Part shown: piece after piece, positions 1 through 7,378 of the stretch
Numbering within the stretch: the stretch's first letter is position 1
How the letters are laid out: every line of letters starts with the position of its first letter
NCBI GenBank assembly: GCA_965206975.1
Contig: OZ242253.1
Location: forward strand, 682,001 to 746,000
DNA: 64,000 nucleotides
Source: JAAXGI01 sp965206975
GTDB taxonomy: Bacteria > Gemmatimonadota > Gemmatimonadetes > Longimicrobiales > Gaopeijiaceae
Direction of reading: 5' to 3'
Position numbers and translations under genes: made by a program
Notes under the pieces: model-generated
What the model was told of the DNA's origin: nothing
Seen by the model: the letters and a program-made list of their open reading frames with translations, nothing else
The model's database searches: none

Positions 1-807
1 ACAGACCACATGCAGCGCTTCACCGATTCAGCGCGGATCTACCGGATGGACCTCCCCTACTCGACGGAGGAGCTCGGGGAGCGGGTCCTCGAACTCATCC
101 GGCGAAACAACCTAGAGGAGTGCTACATCCGCCCCGTCGCCTTCCGGGGGTACGGGACCGTGGGGCTGAACCCGCTTCTCAGCCCCCTAGAGGTATGCCT
201 CGCCTGCTGGCCGTGGGGGGCGTACCTCGGGGCCGAGGCGATCAATGACGGGGTGGATGTCTGCGTCTCGTCATGGCAGAGGCCCGCCCCGAACACCTTC
301 CCGACGCTCGCGAAGGCAGGAGGCAACTACCTGAACGCGGGCCTCATGAAGATGGAGGCCGTACAGAACGGGTACGCAGAGGCGATCGCCCTCAACGTCG
401 ACGGGATGGTCAGCGAGGGAAGCGGGCAGAACCTCTTCCTAGTTCGCGACGGGGTGCTCTACACCCCGCCGGTCGACGGGGCGATGCTCCCCGGGATCAC
501 CCGGGACTGCATCGTCACCCTCTGCCGGGAGCGGGAGATCCCGGTCCACACGGAGCCGATCCCGAGGGAGGCACTCTACATCGCCGACGAGCTCTTCTTC
601 ACCGGAACCGCCTCCGAGGTGAGTCCGATCCGGAGCGTGGACCGGATCCCCGTCGGGCGCGGGAAGCCCGGCCCGATCGCGCGACAGCTCCACCGGGATC
701 TGATGGACGTGGCGAAGGGGATCCGCCCGGACCGGTACGAATGGCTGAGCCCGGTCCGAAGCGCGCCCGCGCCGGGAGAGTCCGTCCCGGCGGAGGCGAC
801 GGGATGA
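1..807 (+). CDS. ilvE: Branched-chain amino acid aminotransferase, 5' partial
   Basis: PLP-dependent fold-type IV transaminase that interconverts Val, Leu and Ile with their 2-oxo acids in the cytosol. The frame is open from base 1 and the family's first 35-45 residues lie outside the window; the visible part begins within the conserved segment before SARIYRM. The PLP lysine is in TLAKAGGNYLN (codon at 313-315), followed by the family stretches ALNVDGMVSEGSGQNLF and LPGITRD. The C-terminal segment with GTASEVSPIRSVD is complete. The stop overlaps the leuC start (ATGA at 804-807), so the two are probably translationally coupled. A branched-chain transaminase next to leuCD fits leucine synthesis. 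The identification is secure; only the 5' end is missing. Confidence 0.95.
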   Translation, partial: TDHMQRFTDSARIYRMDLPYSTEELGERVLELIRRNNLEECYIRPVAFRGYGTVGLNPLLSPLEVCLACWPWGAYLGAEAINDGVDVCVSSWQRPAPNTFPTLAKAGGNYLNAGLMKMEAVQNGYAEAIALNVDGMVSEGSGQNLFLVRDGVLYTPPVDGAMLPGITRDCIVTLCREREIPVHTEPIPREALYIADELFFTGTASEVSPIRSVDRIPVGRGKPGPIARQLHRDLMDVAKGIRPDRYEWLSPVRSAPAPGESVPAEATG

Positions 808-2279
808 ACCCGAACGGGAGTGCCGGGAGAGGCGGGCCCGTTTCCGCCACCTCGGCAGAGGCGGAAGGCCGAAGGGCAAGTACACTCTTCGACAAGGTCT
901 GGGACTCGCACGTCGTCTACCGGGAGGCCGGGAGGCCGGACCTCCTTTATATCGACCTCCATCTCATCCACGAGGTCACCTCCCCACAGGCCTTCGAGGG
1001 TCTGAGGCTCGCCGGGCGGCCGGTTCGAAGGCCGGACCGGACCATCGCCACCGTGGACCACAACGTCCCGACGTGGCCTCGGTCCCTCCCGGTGCGTGAC
1101 GACGTGGCGCGCCGCCAGATCGAGGCACTCGAGAAGAATGCGGCAGAGTTCGGGCTCACCTACTTCGGGATGGATGATCCCCGCCAGGGGATTGTCCATG
1201 TGATCGGACCGGAGCTCGGGTATACCCGCCCCGGGATGACGGTCGTGTGCGGGGACAGCCATACTTCGACGCACGGGGCGTTCGGGTGTCTCGCCTTCGG
1301 GATCGGGACCTCGCAGGTAGAGCAGGTCCTCGCCACGCAGTGTCTCTGGACGGACAAGCCGCGGACGCTGAAGGTCGAGGTCGAGGGCGCGCTCGGTCCG
1401 GGCGTTACGGCGAAGGACCTGATCCTTGGGATCATCGGGAAGCTCGGGGTGAGCGGCGGGCAGGGATACGGCATCGAGTACTCGGGGGCAGCGATCCGGA
1501 GGCTCTCGATGGAGGGGCGGATGACGGTCTGCAACATGTCGATCGAAGGGGGTGCAAGAGCAGGGATGATCGCCCCGGACGACACGACATTTGAGTACGT
1601 CCGAGGTCGTGAATACGCACCCGAGGGGCAGGCCTTCGAGGCCGCCGTGCGGGGGTGGTCGACGCTCTACTCGGATCCCGGGGCCGAGTTCGACCGTGTG
1701 GTTCCGATCGACGCCGGGAAACTCGCACCCACCGTCACGTGGGGGACGAACCCCGCGATGGCGGTCCCGGTGTCGGGGAGCGTCCCCAACCCGGACGAGA
1801 TGGAGGGAGCCGGGGATCGGGACGCAGCCACGCGCGCACTCAAGTACATGGGACTTGAGCCCGGAACGCGGATCGAGGACATGGTGCTCGACCGCGTCTT
1901 CATCGGCTCCTGCACGAATGCGCGCCTCGAGGACCTGCGGGCCGCAGCCCGTATGGTCGCGGGGCGAAGGGTGCACTCAGGTGTCCAGGCGATCGTCGTG
2001 CCGGGCTCCACGCAGGTTAAGCGCGCGGCCGAGAGCGAAGGGCTCGACCGGGTGTTTAGGGAGGCGGGCTTCGAATGGCGGGAGGCAGGCTGCTCGATGT
2101 GCCTCGGGATGAACCCGGACATCCTCGGGGCCGGAGAGCGGTGCGCCTCCACCTCGAACCGGAACTTCGAGGGACGGCAGGGACGCGGGGGACGCACCCA
2201 CCTGGCGAGCCCCGCGATGGCGGCGGCCGCAGCGATCGCGGGGCACTTCGTGGACATCCGCGAGTGGGGGGGCATGTGA
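804..2279 (+). CDS. leuC: 3-isopropylmalate dehydratase large subunit
   Basis: Large subunit of isopropylmalate isomerase (2- to 3-isopropylmalate, leucine pathway), a [4Fe-4S] aconitase-family enzyme of the cytosol. The start is the ATG at 804 that overlaps the ilvE stop; this gives 491 residues, slightly longer than usual because of about 25 unconserved N-terminal residues. Visible family motifs are VCGDSHTSTHGAFG and the cluster cysteines in GSCTNARLEDL and GCSMCLGMNPD, followed by SNRNFEGRQG. The frame is open far upstream of 804, but that part overlaps ilvE and has no family similarity. Its stop overlaps the leuD GTG start. Confidence 0.96.
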   Translation: MNPNGSAGRGGPVSATSAEAEGRRASTLFDKVWDSHVVYREAGRPDLLYIDLHLIHEVTSPQAFEGLRLAGRPVRRPDRTIATVDHNVPTWPRSLPVRDDVARRQIEALEKNAAEFGLTYFGMDDPRQGIVHVIGPELGYTRPGMTVVCGDSHTSTHGAFGCLAFGIGTSQVEQVLATQCLWTDKPRTLKVEVEGALGPGVTAKDLILGIIGKLGVSGGQGYGIEYSGAAIRRLSMEGRMTVCNMSIEGGARAGMIAPDDTTFEYVRGREYAPEGQAFEAAVRGWSTLYSDPGAEFDRVVPIDAGKLAPTVTWGTNPAMAVPVSGSVPNPDEMEGAGDRDAATRALKYMGLEPGTRIEDMVLDRVFIGSCTNARLEDLRAAARMVAGRRVHSGVQAIVVPGSTQVKRAAESEGLDRVFREAGFEWREAGCSMCLGMNPDILGAGERCASTSNRNFEGRQGRGGRTHLASPAMAAAAAIAGHFVDIREWGGM

Positions 2280-2872
2280 AGGCGTTTCGGAGGGTAACGG
2301 GTGTTGTAGCCCCCCTGGACCGGGTGGACGTAGACACCGATCAGATCATCGCGAAGCAGTTCCTGAAGAGGACCGAGAGGACAGGCTACGGGGAGTTTCT
2401 CTTCTACGACTGGCGCTACCGGGAAGACGGAACGCCCGATGCGGACTTCGTCCTGAACCGGGAACCTTACACCTCGGCTCCGATCCTCCTCACGGGCAGG
2501 AATTTCGGGTGCGGCTCATCGAGAGAGCACGCGGCGTGGGCACTCTCGGAATTCGGGATCCGGACAATCATCGCACCGAGCTTCGCAGACATCTTCCAGA
2601 GTAACTGCTACCAGAACGGGATGCTCCCCGTCCCCCTGGCCGAAGAGACGGTCCGCAGCCTCATGGAGAGAGTGCTCGCCAGCCCGGGCTACGAGGTGAC
2701 GGTGGATCTCGAGACCGCGGTCGTCCGGGACCGGGACGGAGGTACGATCCCCTTTGAGATCGACGAATTCCGCCGGAGGTGTCTCCTAGACGGCCTCGAC
2801 GACATCGGACTCGCGCTCAGGCATTTGGGGGAGATCGAACGGTACGAAGAGGCACGGAGCCCCGCCGCGTGA
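2276..2872 (+). CDS. leuD: 3-isopropylmalate dehydratase small subunit
   Basis: Swivelling-domain small subunit that pairs with LeuC. I chose the GTG at 2276, which overlaps the leuC stop as GTGA and gives VKAFRRVTGVVAPLDR and 198 residues, normal for the family. Key motifs are VDTDQIIAKQFLK near the N terminus and the substrate loop NFGCGSSREHAAWAL, then IIAPSFADIFQSNCYQNG. This copy looks canonical; a second LeuD-like protein at 60732-61394 lacks the substrate loop residues. Cotranscribed with ilvE and leuC. Confidence 0.95.
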   Translation: MKAFRRVTGVVAPLDRVDVDTDQIIAKQFLKRTERTGYGEFLFYDWRYREDGTPDADFVLNREPYTSAPILLTGRNFGCGSSREHAAWALSEFGIRTIIAPSFADIFQSNCYQNGMLPVPLAEETVRSLMERVLASPGYEVTVDLETAVVRDRDGGTIPFEIDEFRRRCLLDGLDDIGLALRHLGEIERYEEARSPAA

Positions 2873-2923
2873 AGGGGCAGCGCCCGGATGCGCCGCTCGG
2901 TTCCGGCTGAGAGGGGCGGCTGC

Positions 2924-3799
2924 ATGAGCGGGCTCACCGTCGCATTCCAGGGCGAGCTCGGCGCTTTCAGCGAGGATGCGGCCCGCACCTGGTTCGGGGA
3001 GGAGATAGAGCCCGTCCCATGCCGGGAGTTCCGCGAGGTCGCGGAAGCGCTCCGTTCCGGACGCGCGCGGGCGGGCCTCCTCCCAGCCGAGAACAGCCTC
3101 GCGGGGACCGTCCAACCCGCCTATGACATCCTCACCGCGCCGGGGCTCACCGTGGTCGGCGAGGTAATTCGTCCGATCCGCCACTTCCTCCTCGGGCTCC
3201 CGGGCTCGACGAGGGATGGGCTCCGCCGGATCATCTCCCACCCGGTCGCACTCGCCCAGTGCGGGGAGTTCCTCGCCTGCCTCCCCAGGGTGGAGGCCGT
3301 CGCCGTATACGATACGGCGGGCGCGGCCCGGGAGGTCGCCGAGGCGGGGGACGCGACGCTCGGGGCGATCGCCTCCTCCTGGGCGGCCGAACGCTACGGG
3401 CTCGAGGTACTCGCCGCCGATTTGCAGGACCGCCGGGACAACCAGACGCGCTTTCTCGTGGTCCGGCGCGAGGCGGAGGCACCGCTCCGTCCCGAGGGGC
3501 AGGGCAGGGAGTACGGGTGGAAGACCGCGCTCCTCGTCGAGACGGAGAACCGTCCCGGCTCTCTCGTCGAAATCCTCCTCCCCCTCTCCCGCGAGGGGGT
3601 GAATCTCTCGAAGCTCGAGTCTCGCCCTGGAGCCACCCCATGGAGCTACCGCTTCGTCCTGGAGTTCGAGGGGAGCCCCTCGGAGGCCACCGTGGGTCGA
3701 GCCCTACGCGAGCTTGAGGCCCGGGCTCGCTCGATCCGGGTCCTAGGTTCCTTCCATCCGTGGAGGTTCCCGGCGAGGGAGGAGACAGAGAGCGAATAA
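2924..3799 (+). CDS. pheA: Prephenate dehydratase with ACT domain
   Basis: Converts prephenate to phenylpyruvate (phenylalanine pathway). The catalytic domain spans residues 1-185, starting TVAFQGELGAFSEDAA and containing the classic TRF motif (NQTRF, about 175-177). The ACT regulatory domain spans about 199-280, with PGSL and the phenylalanine-binding ESRP motif (232-235), so feedback inhibition by Phe is expected. A stand-alone 291-residue PheA without chorismate mutase is the usual arrangement outside enterobacteria. The ATG at 2924 has GAGGGG seven bases upstream; an in-frame ATG at 2888 is a less likely start. It is the last gene of the ilvE-leuCD group, 51 bp after leuD, and a long hairpin follows. 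Confidence 0.94.
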   Translation: MSGLTVAFQGELGAFSEDAARTWFGEEIEPVPCREFREVAEALRSGRARAGLLPAENSLAGTVQPAYDILTAPGLTVVGEVIRPIRHFLLGLPGSTRDGLRRIISHPVALAQCGEFLACLPRVEAVAVYDTAGAAREVAEAGDATLGAIASSWAAERYGLEVLAADLQDRRDNQTRFLVVRREAEAPLRPEGQGREYGWKTALLVETENRPGSLVEILLPLSREGVNLSKLESRPGATPWSYRFVLEFEGSPSEATVGRALRELEARARSIRVLGSFHPWRFPAREETESE

Positions 3800-3803
3800 C
3801 AGG

Positions 3804-3844
3804 GGACGGGCCGCCCCGGGAGTGAACCCCGGGACGGCCCGTCC
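3804..3844. terminator. Bidirectional hairpin between pheA and glnA
   Basis: A 17-position stem with one C/A mismatch: 3804-3820 pairs with 3828-3844, with a 7-base loop (agtgaac). It lies between the convergent ends of pheA (3799) and glnA (3873), so it can serve both. There is no clear T tract, so the termination role is inferred from position and stability. Confidence 0.7.
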
Positions 3845-3872
3845 GATCCCGCAACCGAGCCCCGCCTTCGGG

Positions 3873-5285
3873 TCAGCTGTCGTAGTAGAGGTGGAACTCG
3901 TGCGGATGCGGCCTCAAGCGGAGCTCCTCGACCTCGTTCTCCATCTTGTAGTTGACCCACGTCTCGATCACGTCGTCCGTGAAGACCCCGCCCTTCGTCA
4001 GGAAGGCGTGATCGTCCGTGAGCGCTCCGAGCGCCTCCTCGAGCGAGGCGGGCGTCTTGTTCGTCTGGTCGAGCTCCTGCTGACTCATGTCGTAGATGTC
4101 GCGGTCGAGCGGCCCGCCCGGATCGATCTGGTTCTCGATCCCGTCGAGGAGAGCCATGAGCATCGCCGAGAACATGAGGTATCCGTTGCTGCTCGGATCC
4201 GGGCATCGGAACTCGAGCCGCTTCGCCTTCGGGCTCGGCGAGTACATCGGGATCCGCACCGCGGCGGAGCGGTTCCGCTTCGACATCGCGAGGTTCACCG
4301 GGGCCTCGTAGCCCGGCACCAGCCGGTGGTAGGAGTTTGCCGTGGGAGCGGCGAAGGCGAGAACGGCCCGCGCGTGCTTGAGCAGACCGCCGATTGCGTG
4401 TAGCGCCATCTCGCTCAGCCCGGCGTAGCCGTCGCCAGCAAAGAGCGGCTGTCCGGCCTTCCACAGCGACATGTGGGTGTGCATCCCGCTCCCGTTGTCC
4501 TGGAAGATCGGTTTCGCCATAAAGGTCACCGTCTTCCCGGCGTTCTTCGCCACATTCTTGATGATGTACTTGAACCACATGAACTGGTCGGCCATCTCCA
4601 GGAGCGGGGCGTACTGCATGTCAATCTCCGCCTGCCCGCCGCTGCCGACCTCGTGGTGGTGCGCCTCGACGACGATCCCGACCTTCTGCATCTCGTAGAC
4701 CATCTGGCCGCGGAGATCGTGGTAGGTATCCGTCGGACTCACTGGGAAGTAGCCACCCTTGTAGCTCGGCTTGTATCCGAGGTTCGGCTCCTCGAAACGG
4801 CCCGTGTTCCAAGCACCCTCCACGGAGTCGATCTGGTAGAAGCCCCGGTGCTGGTTCTGCTCGTAGGCCACATGGTCGAAGATGAAGAACTCGGGCTCCG
4901 GACCCACATAGCAGGTATCCGCCACCCCCGAGGATTTCATGTAGTCGATGACCTTCCGGGCGACGTGACGCGGATCGCGAGTGTAGTCCTCGCGCGTCTC
5001 CGGGTCCACGATGTTGGCAATCACGCTTACCGTCGGCTCCGCAAAGAAGGGGTCGACCTTCACAGTGGAGGGATCCGGGACTGCGAGCATGTCGGAGACG
5101 TTGATCGCCTGCCACCCTCGGACCGAGGATCCGTCGAACCCTACCCCGTCCTCGAAGATGCTCTCGTCCCACGTGTCGATCGGGTAGCTGCAGTGCTGCC
5201 AGGTCCCGAGAAAATCGGTGAACTTGAGATCCACCATCTGCGCATTGTGCTCACTAGCAAACCGGAAAAAGTCTTCTGGTGTCAT
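3873..5285 (-). CDS. glnA: Glutamine synthetase type I
   Basis: ATP-dependent ligation of ammonium to glutamate; cytosolic dodecamer. At 470 residues it has the GSI length. Signatures in order are GVGFDGSSVRGW, EPEFFIFD, the ATP-site region DNGSGMHTHMSLWK, and the RCPDPSSNGYLMFSAMLM segment. The adenylylation tyrosine is kept at about residue 398 in RDIYDMSQQ, which marks the beta subtype controllable by GlnE, although no glnE or glnD is visible here. It lies downstream of glnK with about 180 bp between, so it may have its own promoter. I found no clear sigma-54 element there. Confidence 0.97.
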   Translation of the reverse strand: MTPEDFFRFASEHNAQMVDLKFTDFLGTWQHCSYPIDTWDESIFEDGVGFDGSSVRGWQAINVSDMLAVPDPSTVKVDPFFAEPTVSVIANIVDPETREDYTRDPRHVARKVIDYMKSSGVADTCYVGPEPEFFIFDHVAYEQNQHRGFYQIDSVEGAWNTGRFEEPNLGYKPSYKGGYFPVSPTDTYHDLRGQMVYEMQKVGIVVEAHHHEVGSGGQAEIDMQYAPLLEMADQFMWFKYIIKNVAKNAGKTVTFMAKPIFQDNGSGMHTHMSLWKAGQPLFAGDGYAGLSEMALHAIGGLLKHARAVLAFAAPTANSYHRLVPGYEAPVNLAMSKRNRSAAVRIPMYSPSPKAKRLEFRCPDPSSNGYLMFSAMLMALLDGIENQIDPGGPLDRDIYDMSQQELDQTNKTPASLEEALGALTDDHAFLTKGGVFTDDVIETWVNYKMENEVEELRLRPHPHEFHLYYDS

Positions 5286-5399
5286 TTCCTCGTTCCGTCG
5301 TTACGATGAATGGTTGCGTGATGGGCCTACAGTGTATCCGCCTATGCGACTCAGGGCTAGACGTGCGTACACAGTACCGGCGGACCGCGCGCCTCGGCC

Positions 5400-5443
5400 C
5401 CGATCCCGCCCGCGAGCGGGGACCGGGGCCGGGCCCCGCCGTT
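5400..5443 (-). terminator. GC-rich inverted repeats downstream of glnK
   Basis: Between glnK and glnA lie short GC-rich stems (CCCGC/GCGGG around a 6-base loop, then GGGGC/GCCCC around a 3-base loop). They could terminate or attenuate amtB-glnK transcription. The stems are short, without a T tract, in very GC-rich sequence, so this is tentative. Confidence 0.3.
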
Positions 5444-5464
5444 CATGCCTGTCCTCCATCCCCG

Positions 5465-5809
5465 TCAGCCGATCGCGGGAGTGCCCTCCTCTCCGGTGCG
5501 GATCCGGTAGCACTCGGCGAGATCCATCACGAAGATGACCCCGTCCCCGAAGTTCCCGGTACGCGCGCCCTTGATGATCGCCTCCCTCGTCCGCTCCAGG
5601 AAGTTGTCATTCACGGCGATCTCGAAGCGCACCTTCTTCTGGAGCTGCACCTCGAAGTCCGACCCCCGGTACGTCTCGGTGAACCCGCTCTGCTGACCGC
5701 ACCCCAGGGCGTTGGTCACCGACATCCGGCCCACCTCCACCTCGGAGAGAGCTTCCTTCACGCTGTGCAGCCGCTCGGGCTGAACGTATGCAATCACGAG
5801 TTTCATCAT
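5465..5809 (-). CDS. glnK: PII nitrogen regulatory protein (GlnK-type)
   Basis: Trimeric PII signal protein of 114 residues that senses 2-oxoglutarate and ATP/ADP and gates AmtB. The C-terminal TGNFGDGVIFVMDLAECYRIRTGE is typical. The T-loop reads GCGQQSGFTETYRGSDFEVQL: the residue aligned with E. coli Tyr51, the uridylylation site, is Phe52, while the Tyr46 equivalent remains. Lys59 (E. coli Lys58), a 2-oxoglutarate ligand, is kept. So classical GlnD uridylylation is unlikely. It follows amtB by 25 bp and must share the amtB promoter; the amtB-glnK order is the reverse of the common glnK-amtB. Confidence 0.95.
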   Translation of the reverse strand: MMKLVIAYVQPERLHSVKEALSEVEVGRMSVTNALGCGQQSGFTETYRGSDFEVQLQKKVRFEIAVNDNFLERTREAIIKGARTGNFGDGVIFVMDLAECYRIRTGEEGTPAIG

Positions 5810-5834
5810 TCACTCCGTTCTAGGTTGGGCGATC

Positions 5835-7142
5835 TCAGCGAGCCGTGAAGATCGTGTAGTCCGGATACGCCTCCATGTTGTGCTCCGAGAGGTCGAGGCC
5901 TCGCCGTTCCTCCTCCTCGCTCACACGGAGTCCGATCGTTCCCCTGAGGACAACGAAGATGAGGGAGGCGGCGGGGAAGGCGACGGCGCCGAACGCCAGG
6001 ACCCCGATCAACTGCGTGAGTAGGCTGTGGTCGGAGCTGAAGATCCCGACCGCTAGCGTCCCCCAGATCCCGCACGTCAGGTGCACGGAGATCGCCCCGA
6101 CGGGGTCGTCGAGCTTGGCGCGGTCGATGATCTCGACCGAGAAGACCACGATGAGCCCCGCGATGAGACCGATGATGATCGCGCTCGTGACGCTTACGAC
6201 GTCCGCCCCGGCGGTGATTCCCACGAGTCCGGCGAGCGCGCCATTCAAGACCATCGAGGCATCCGGGTGCTTGTGGACAACCCAGGTCGTGATCATCGCA
6301 CCCATGATCCCCGCTGCCGCCGCAAGTGAGGTGGTCACGAGGACGAAGGACACCAGCCCCGGGTCGGCGCTGAGCACGGAGCCCCCGTTGAAGCCGAACC
6401 ACCCGAGCCAGAGGAGGAACATCCCGATGACGGCCAGCGGGAGGTTGTGGCCGAGGATCGGGCGGATCGTCCCGTTCACGTACTTCCCGAGTCGCGGGCC
6501 GAGGAAGATGACCCCGGCGAGCGCGGCCCATCCGCCGACAGAGTGGACGAGCGTCGAGCCGGCAAAGTCGTAGAACCCCATCGCATCCAGCCACCCGCCG
6601 CCCCACTTCCACGAGCCGAGTACGGGATAGACGAACATGACGTAGATGGCCGAAAAGATGAGGAACGAGCTGAGCTTCACCCGTTCGGCCACCGCGCCTG
6701 AGACGATCGTCGCGGCAGTAGCGGCGAACATCCCCTGGAAGAGGAAGTCCGTCCAGTAGGTGTAGCCCGGGTTGTATTCGGCCGTCACCCCGGCGGCATC
6801 GGTCCCGATGCCGAAGCCGGCGAAGCCGAAGACCTGGCCGATCGAGAACTCGCCCGGATACATCAGGTTGAACCCCGCGATCGTGTAGGTCAGAAGTCCG
6901 ATGGCGATGATCCCCATGTTCTTGAAGAGGATGTTCACGGTGTTCTTGGACTGTGTTAGACCTGACTCGAGCGTGGCAAAGCCCAGGTGCATGATGAAGA
7001 CGAGGAAGGTCGCCACCATCATCCAAGTGTTGTTGACCGTGAACATCGCGTCCGCCGCCGAGGCGTCTTGGGCGGCAGCCGCGGCCGGAAGCGCGGCAAG
7101 CAGCACGGCGAACCGCGCTATGGTCGTCAGTAGGAGCCGCAT
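5835..7142 (-). CDS. amtB: Ammonium transporter
   Basis: Inner-membrane ammonium channel of the Amt/Rh family, 435 residues. The start at 7142 is preceded by GGGAGA and gives a signal-type N terminus (MRLLLTTIARFAVLLAALP, then AAAAAQDASA); upstream in-frame sequence to 7247 would add about 35 unlikely residues and cover the promoter. The mature part starts FTVNNTWMMVATFLVFIMH. The twin pore histidines are visible in TLVHSVGGWAAL and ISVHLTCGIWGTL. It is first gene of amtB-glnK. A sigma-54 promoter (7221-7235) and two upstream palindromes (7325-7369) precede it, so nitrogen-controlled transcription by the neighbouring activator is likely. Confidence 0.96.
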   Translation of the reverse strand: MRLLLTTIARFAVLLAALPAAAAAQDASAADAMFTVNNTWMMVATFLVFIMHLGFATLESGLTQSKNTVNILFKNMGIIAIGLLTYTIAGFNLMYPGEFSIGQVFGFAGFGIGTDAAGVTAEYNPGYTYWTDFLFQGMFAATAATIVSGAVAERVKLSSFLIFSAIYVMFVYPVLGSWKWGGGWLDAMGFYDFAGSTLVHSVGGWAALAGVIFLGPRLGKYVNGTIRPILGHNLPLAVIGMFLLWLGWFGFNGGSVLSADPGLVSFVLVTTSLAAAAGIMGAMITTWVVHKHPDASMVLNGALAGLVGITAGADVVSVTSAIIIGLIAGLIVVFSVEIIDRAKLDDPVGAISVHLTCGIWGTLAVGIFSSDHSLLTQLIGVLAFGAVAFPAASLIFVVLRGTIGLRVSEEEERRGLDLSEHNMEAYPDYTIFTAR

Positions 7143-7220
7143 GTTTTTATCTCCCCGAGAGTCGTTCCAACGTGGATGTGCGGATCGCGCGTTCCGCGAT
7201 GGGTATGGGGAGGGTGAGGA

Positions 7221-7235
7221 GCAAGTGGTGTGCCA
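7221..7235 (-). promoter_or_regulatory. Sigma-54 promoter of amtB-glnK
   Basis: On the minus strand the sequence is TGGCACACCACTTGC, an exact match to the -24/-12 consensus TGGCAC-N5-TTGC. The predicted start is near 7209, giving a leader of about 67 bases before the amtB ATG. An activator gene of the sigma-54 type ends just upstream. Confidence 0.9.
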
Positions 7236-7324
7236 CAAGCGGCTCATTATCGCTACGATGTTGAGTTAATTGGTCTTACAAGACTCTCCCAGCACACGAG
7301 GCAGCCCCTCGCACCGGGGACATT

Positions 7325-7369
7325 CCTACAAACTGGTAGGATGCAGGGGCACGTCTACAGGATTGTAGT
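7325..7369 (-). promoter_or_regulatory. Twin palindromic activator sites upstream of amtB
   Basis: Two palindromes lie upstream of the amtB sigma-54 promoter: CCTACAAACTGGTAGG (7325-7340) and TCTACAGGATTGTAGT (7354-7369). Both have CTAC-N6-GTAG, with centres 29 bp apart. The proximal centre is 97.5 bp from the first T of the -24 element at 7235. Position and symmetry are those of an enhancer for a dimeric sigma-54 activator. The same geometry recurs upstream of the porin gene at 15611. That the neighbouring Fis-type activator binds here is inference. Confidence 0.75.
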
Positions 7370-7378
7370 CCGGACCGG

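Noticed and set aside
5286..5464. A sigma-54 promoter or CTAC-N6-GTAG site for glnA
   Set aside because: The only partial match is CCTACAGTGTATCC near 5338, whose half-sites are too close, and no GG-N10-GC element fits. glnA regulation is therefore left open.
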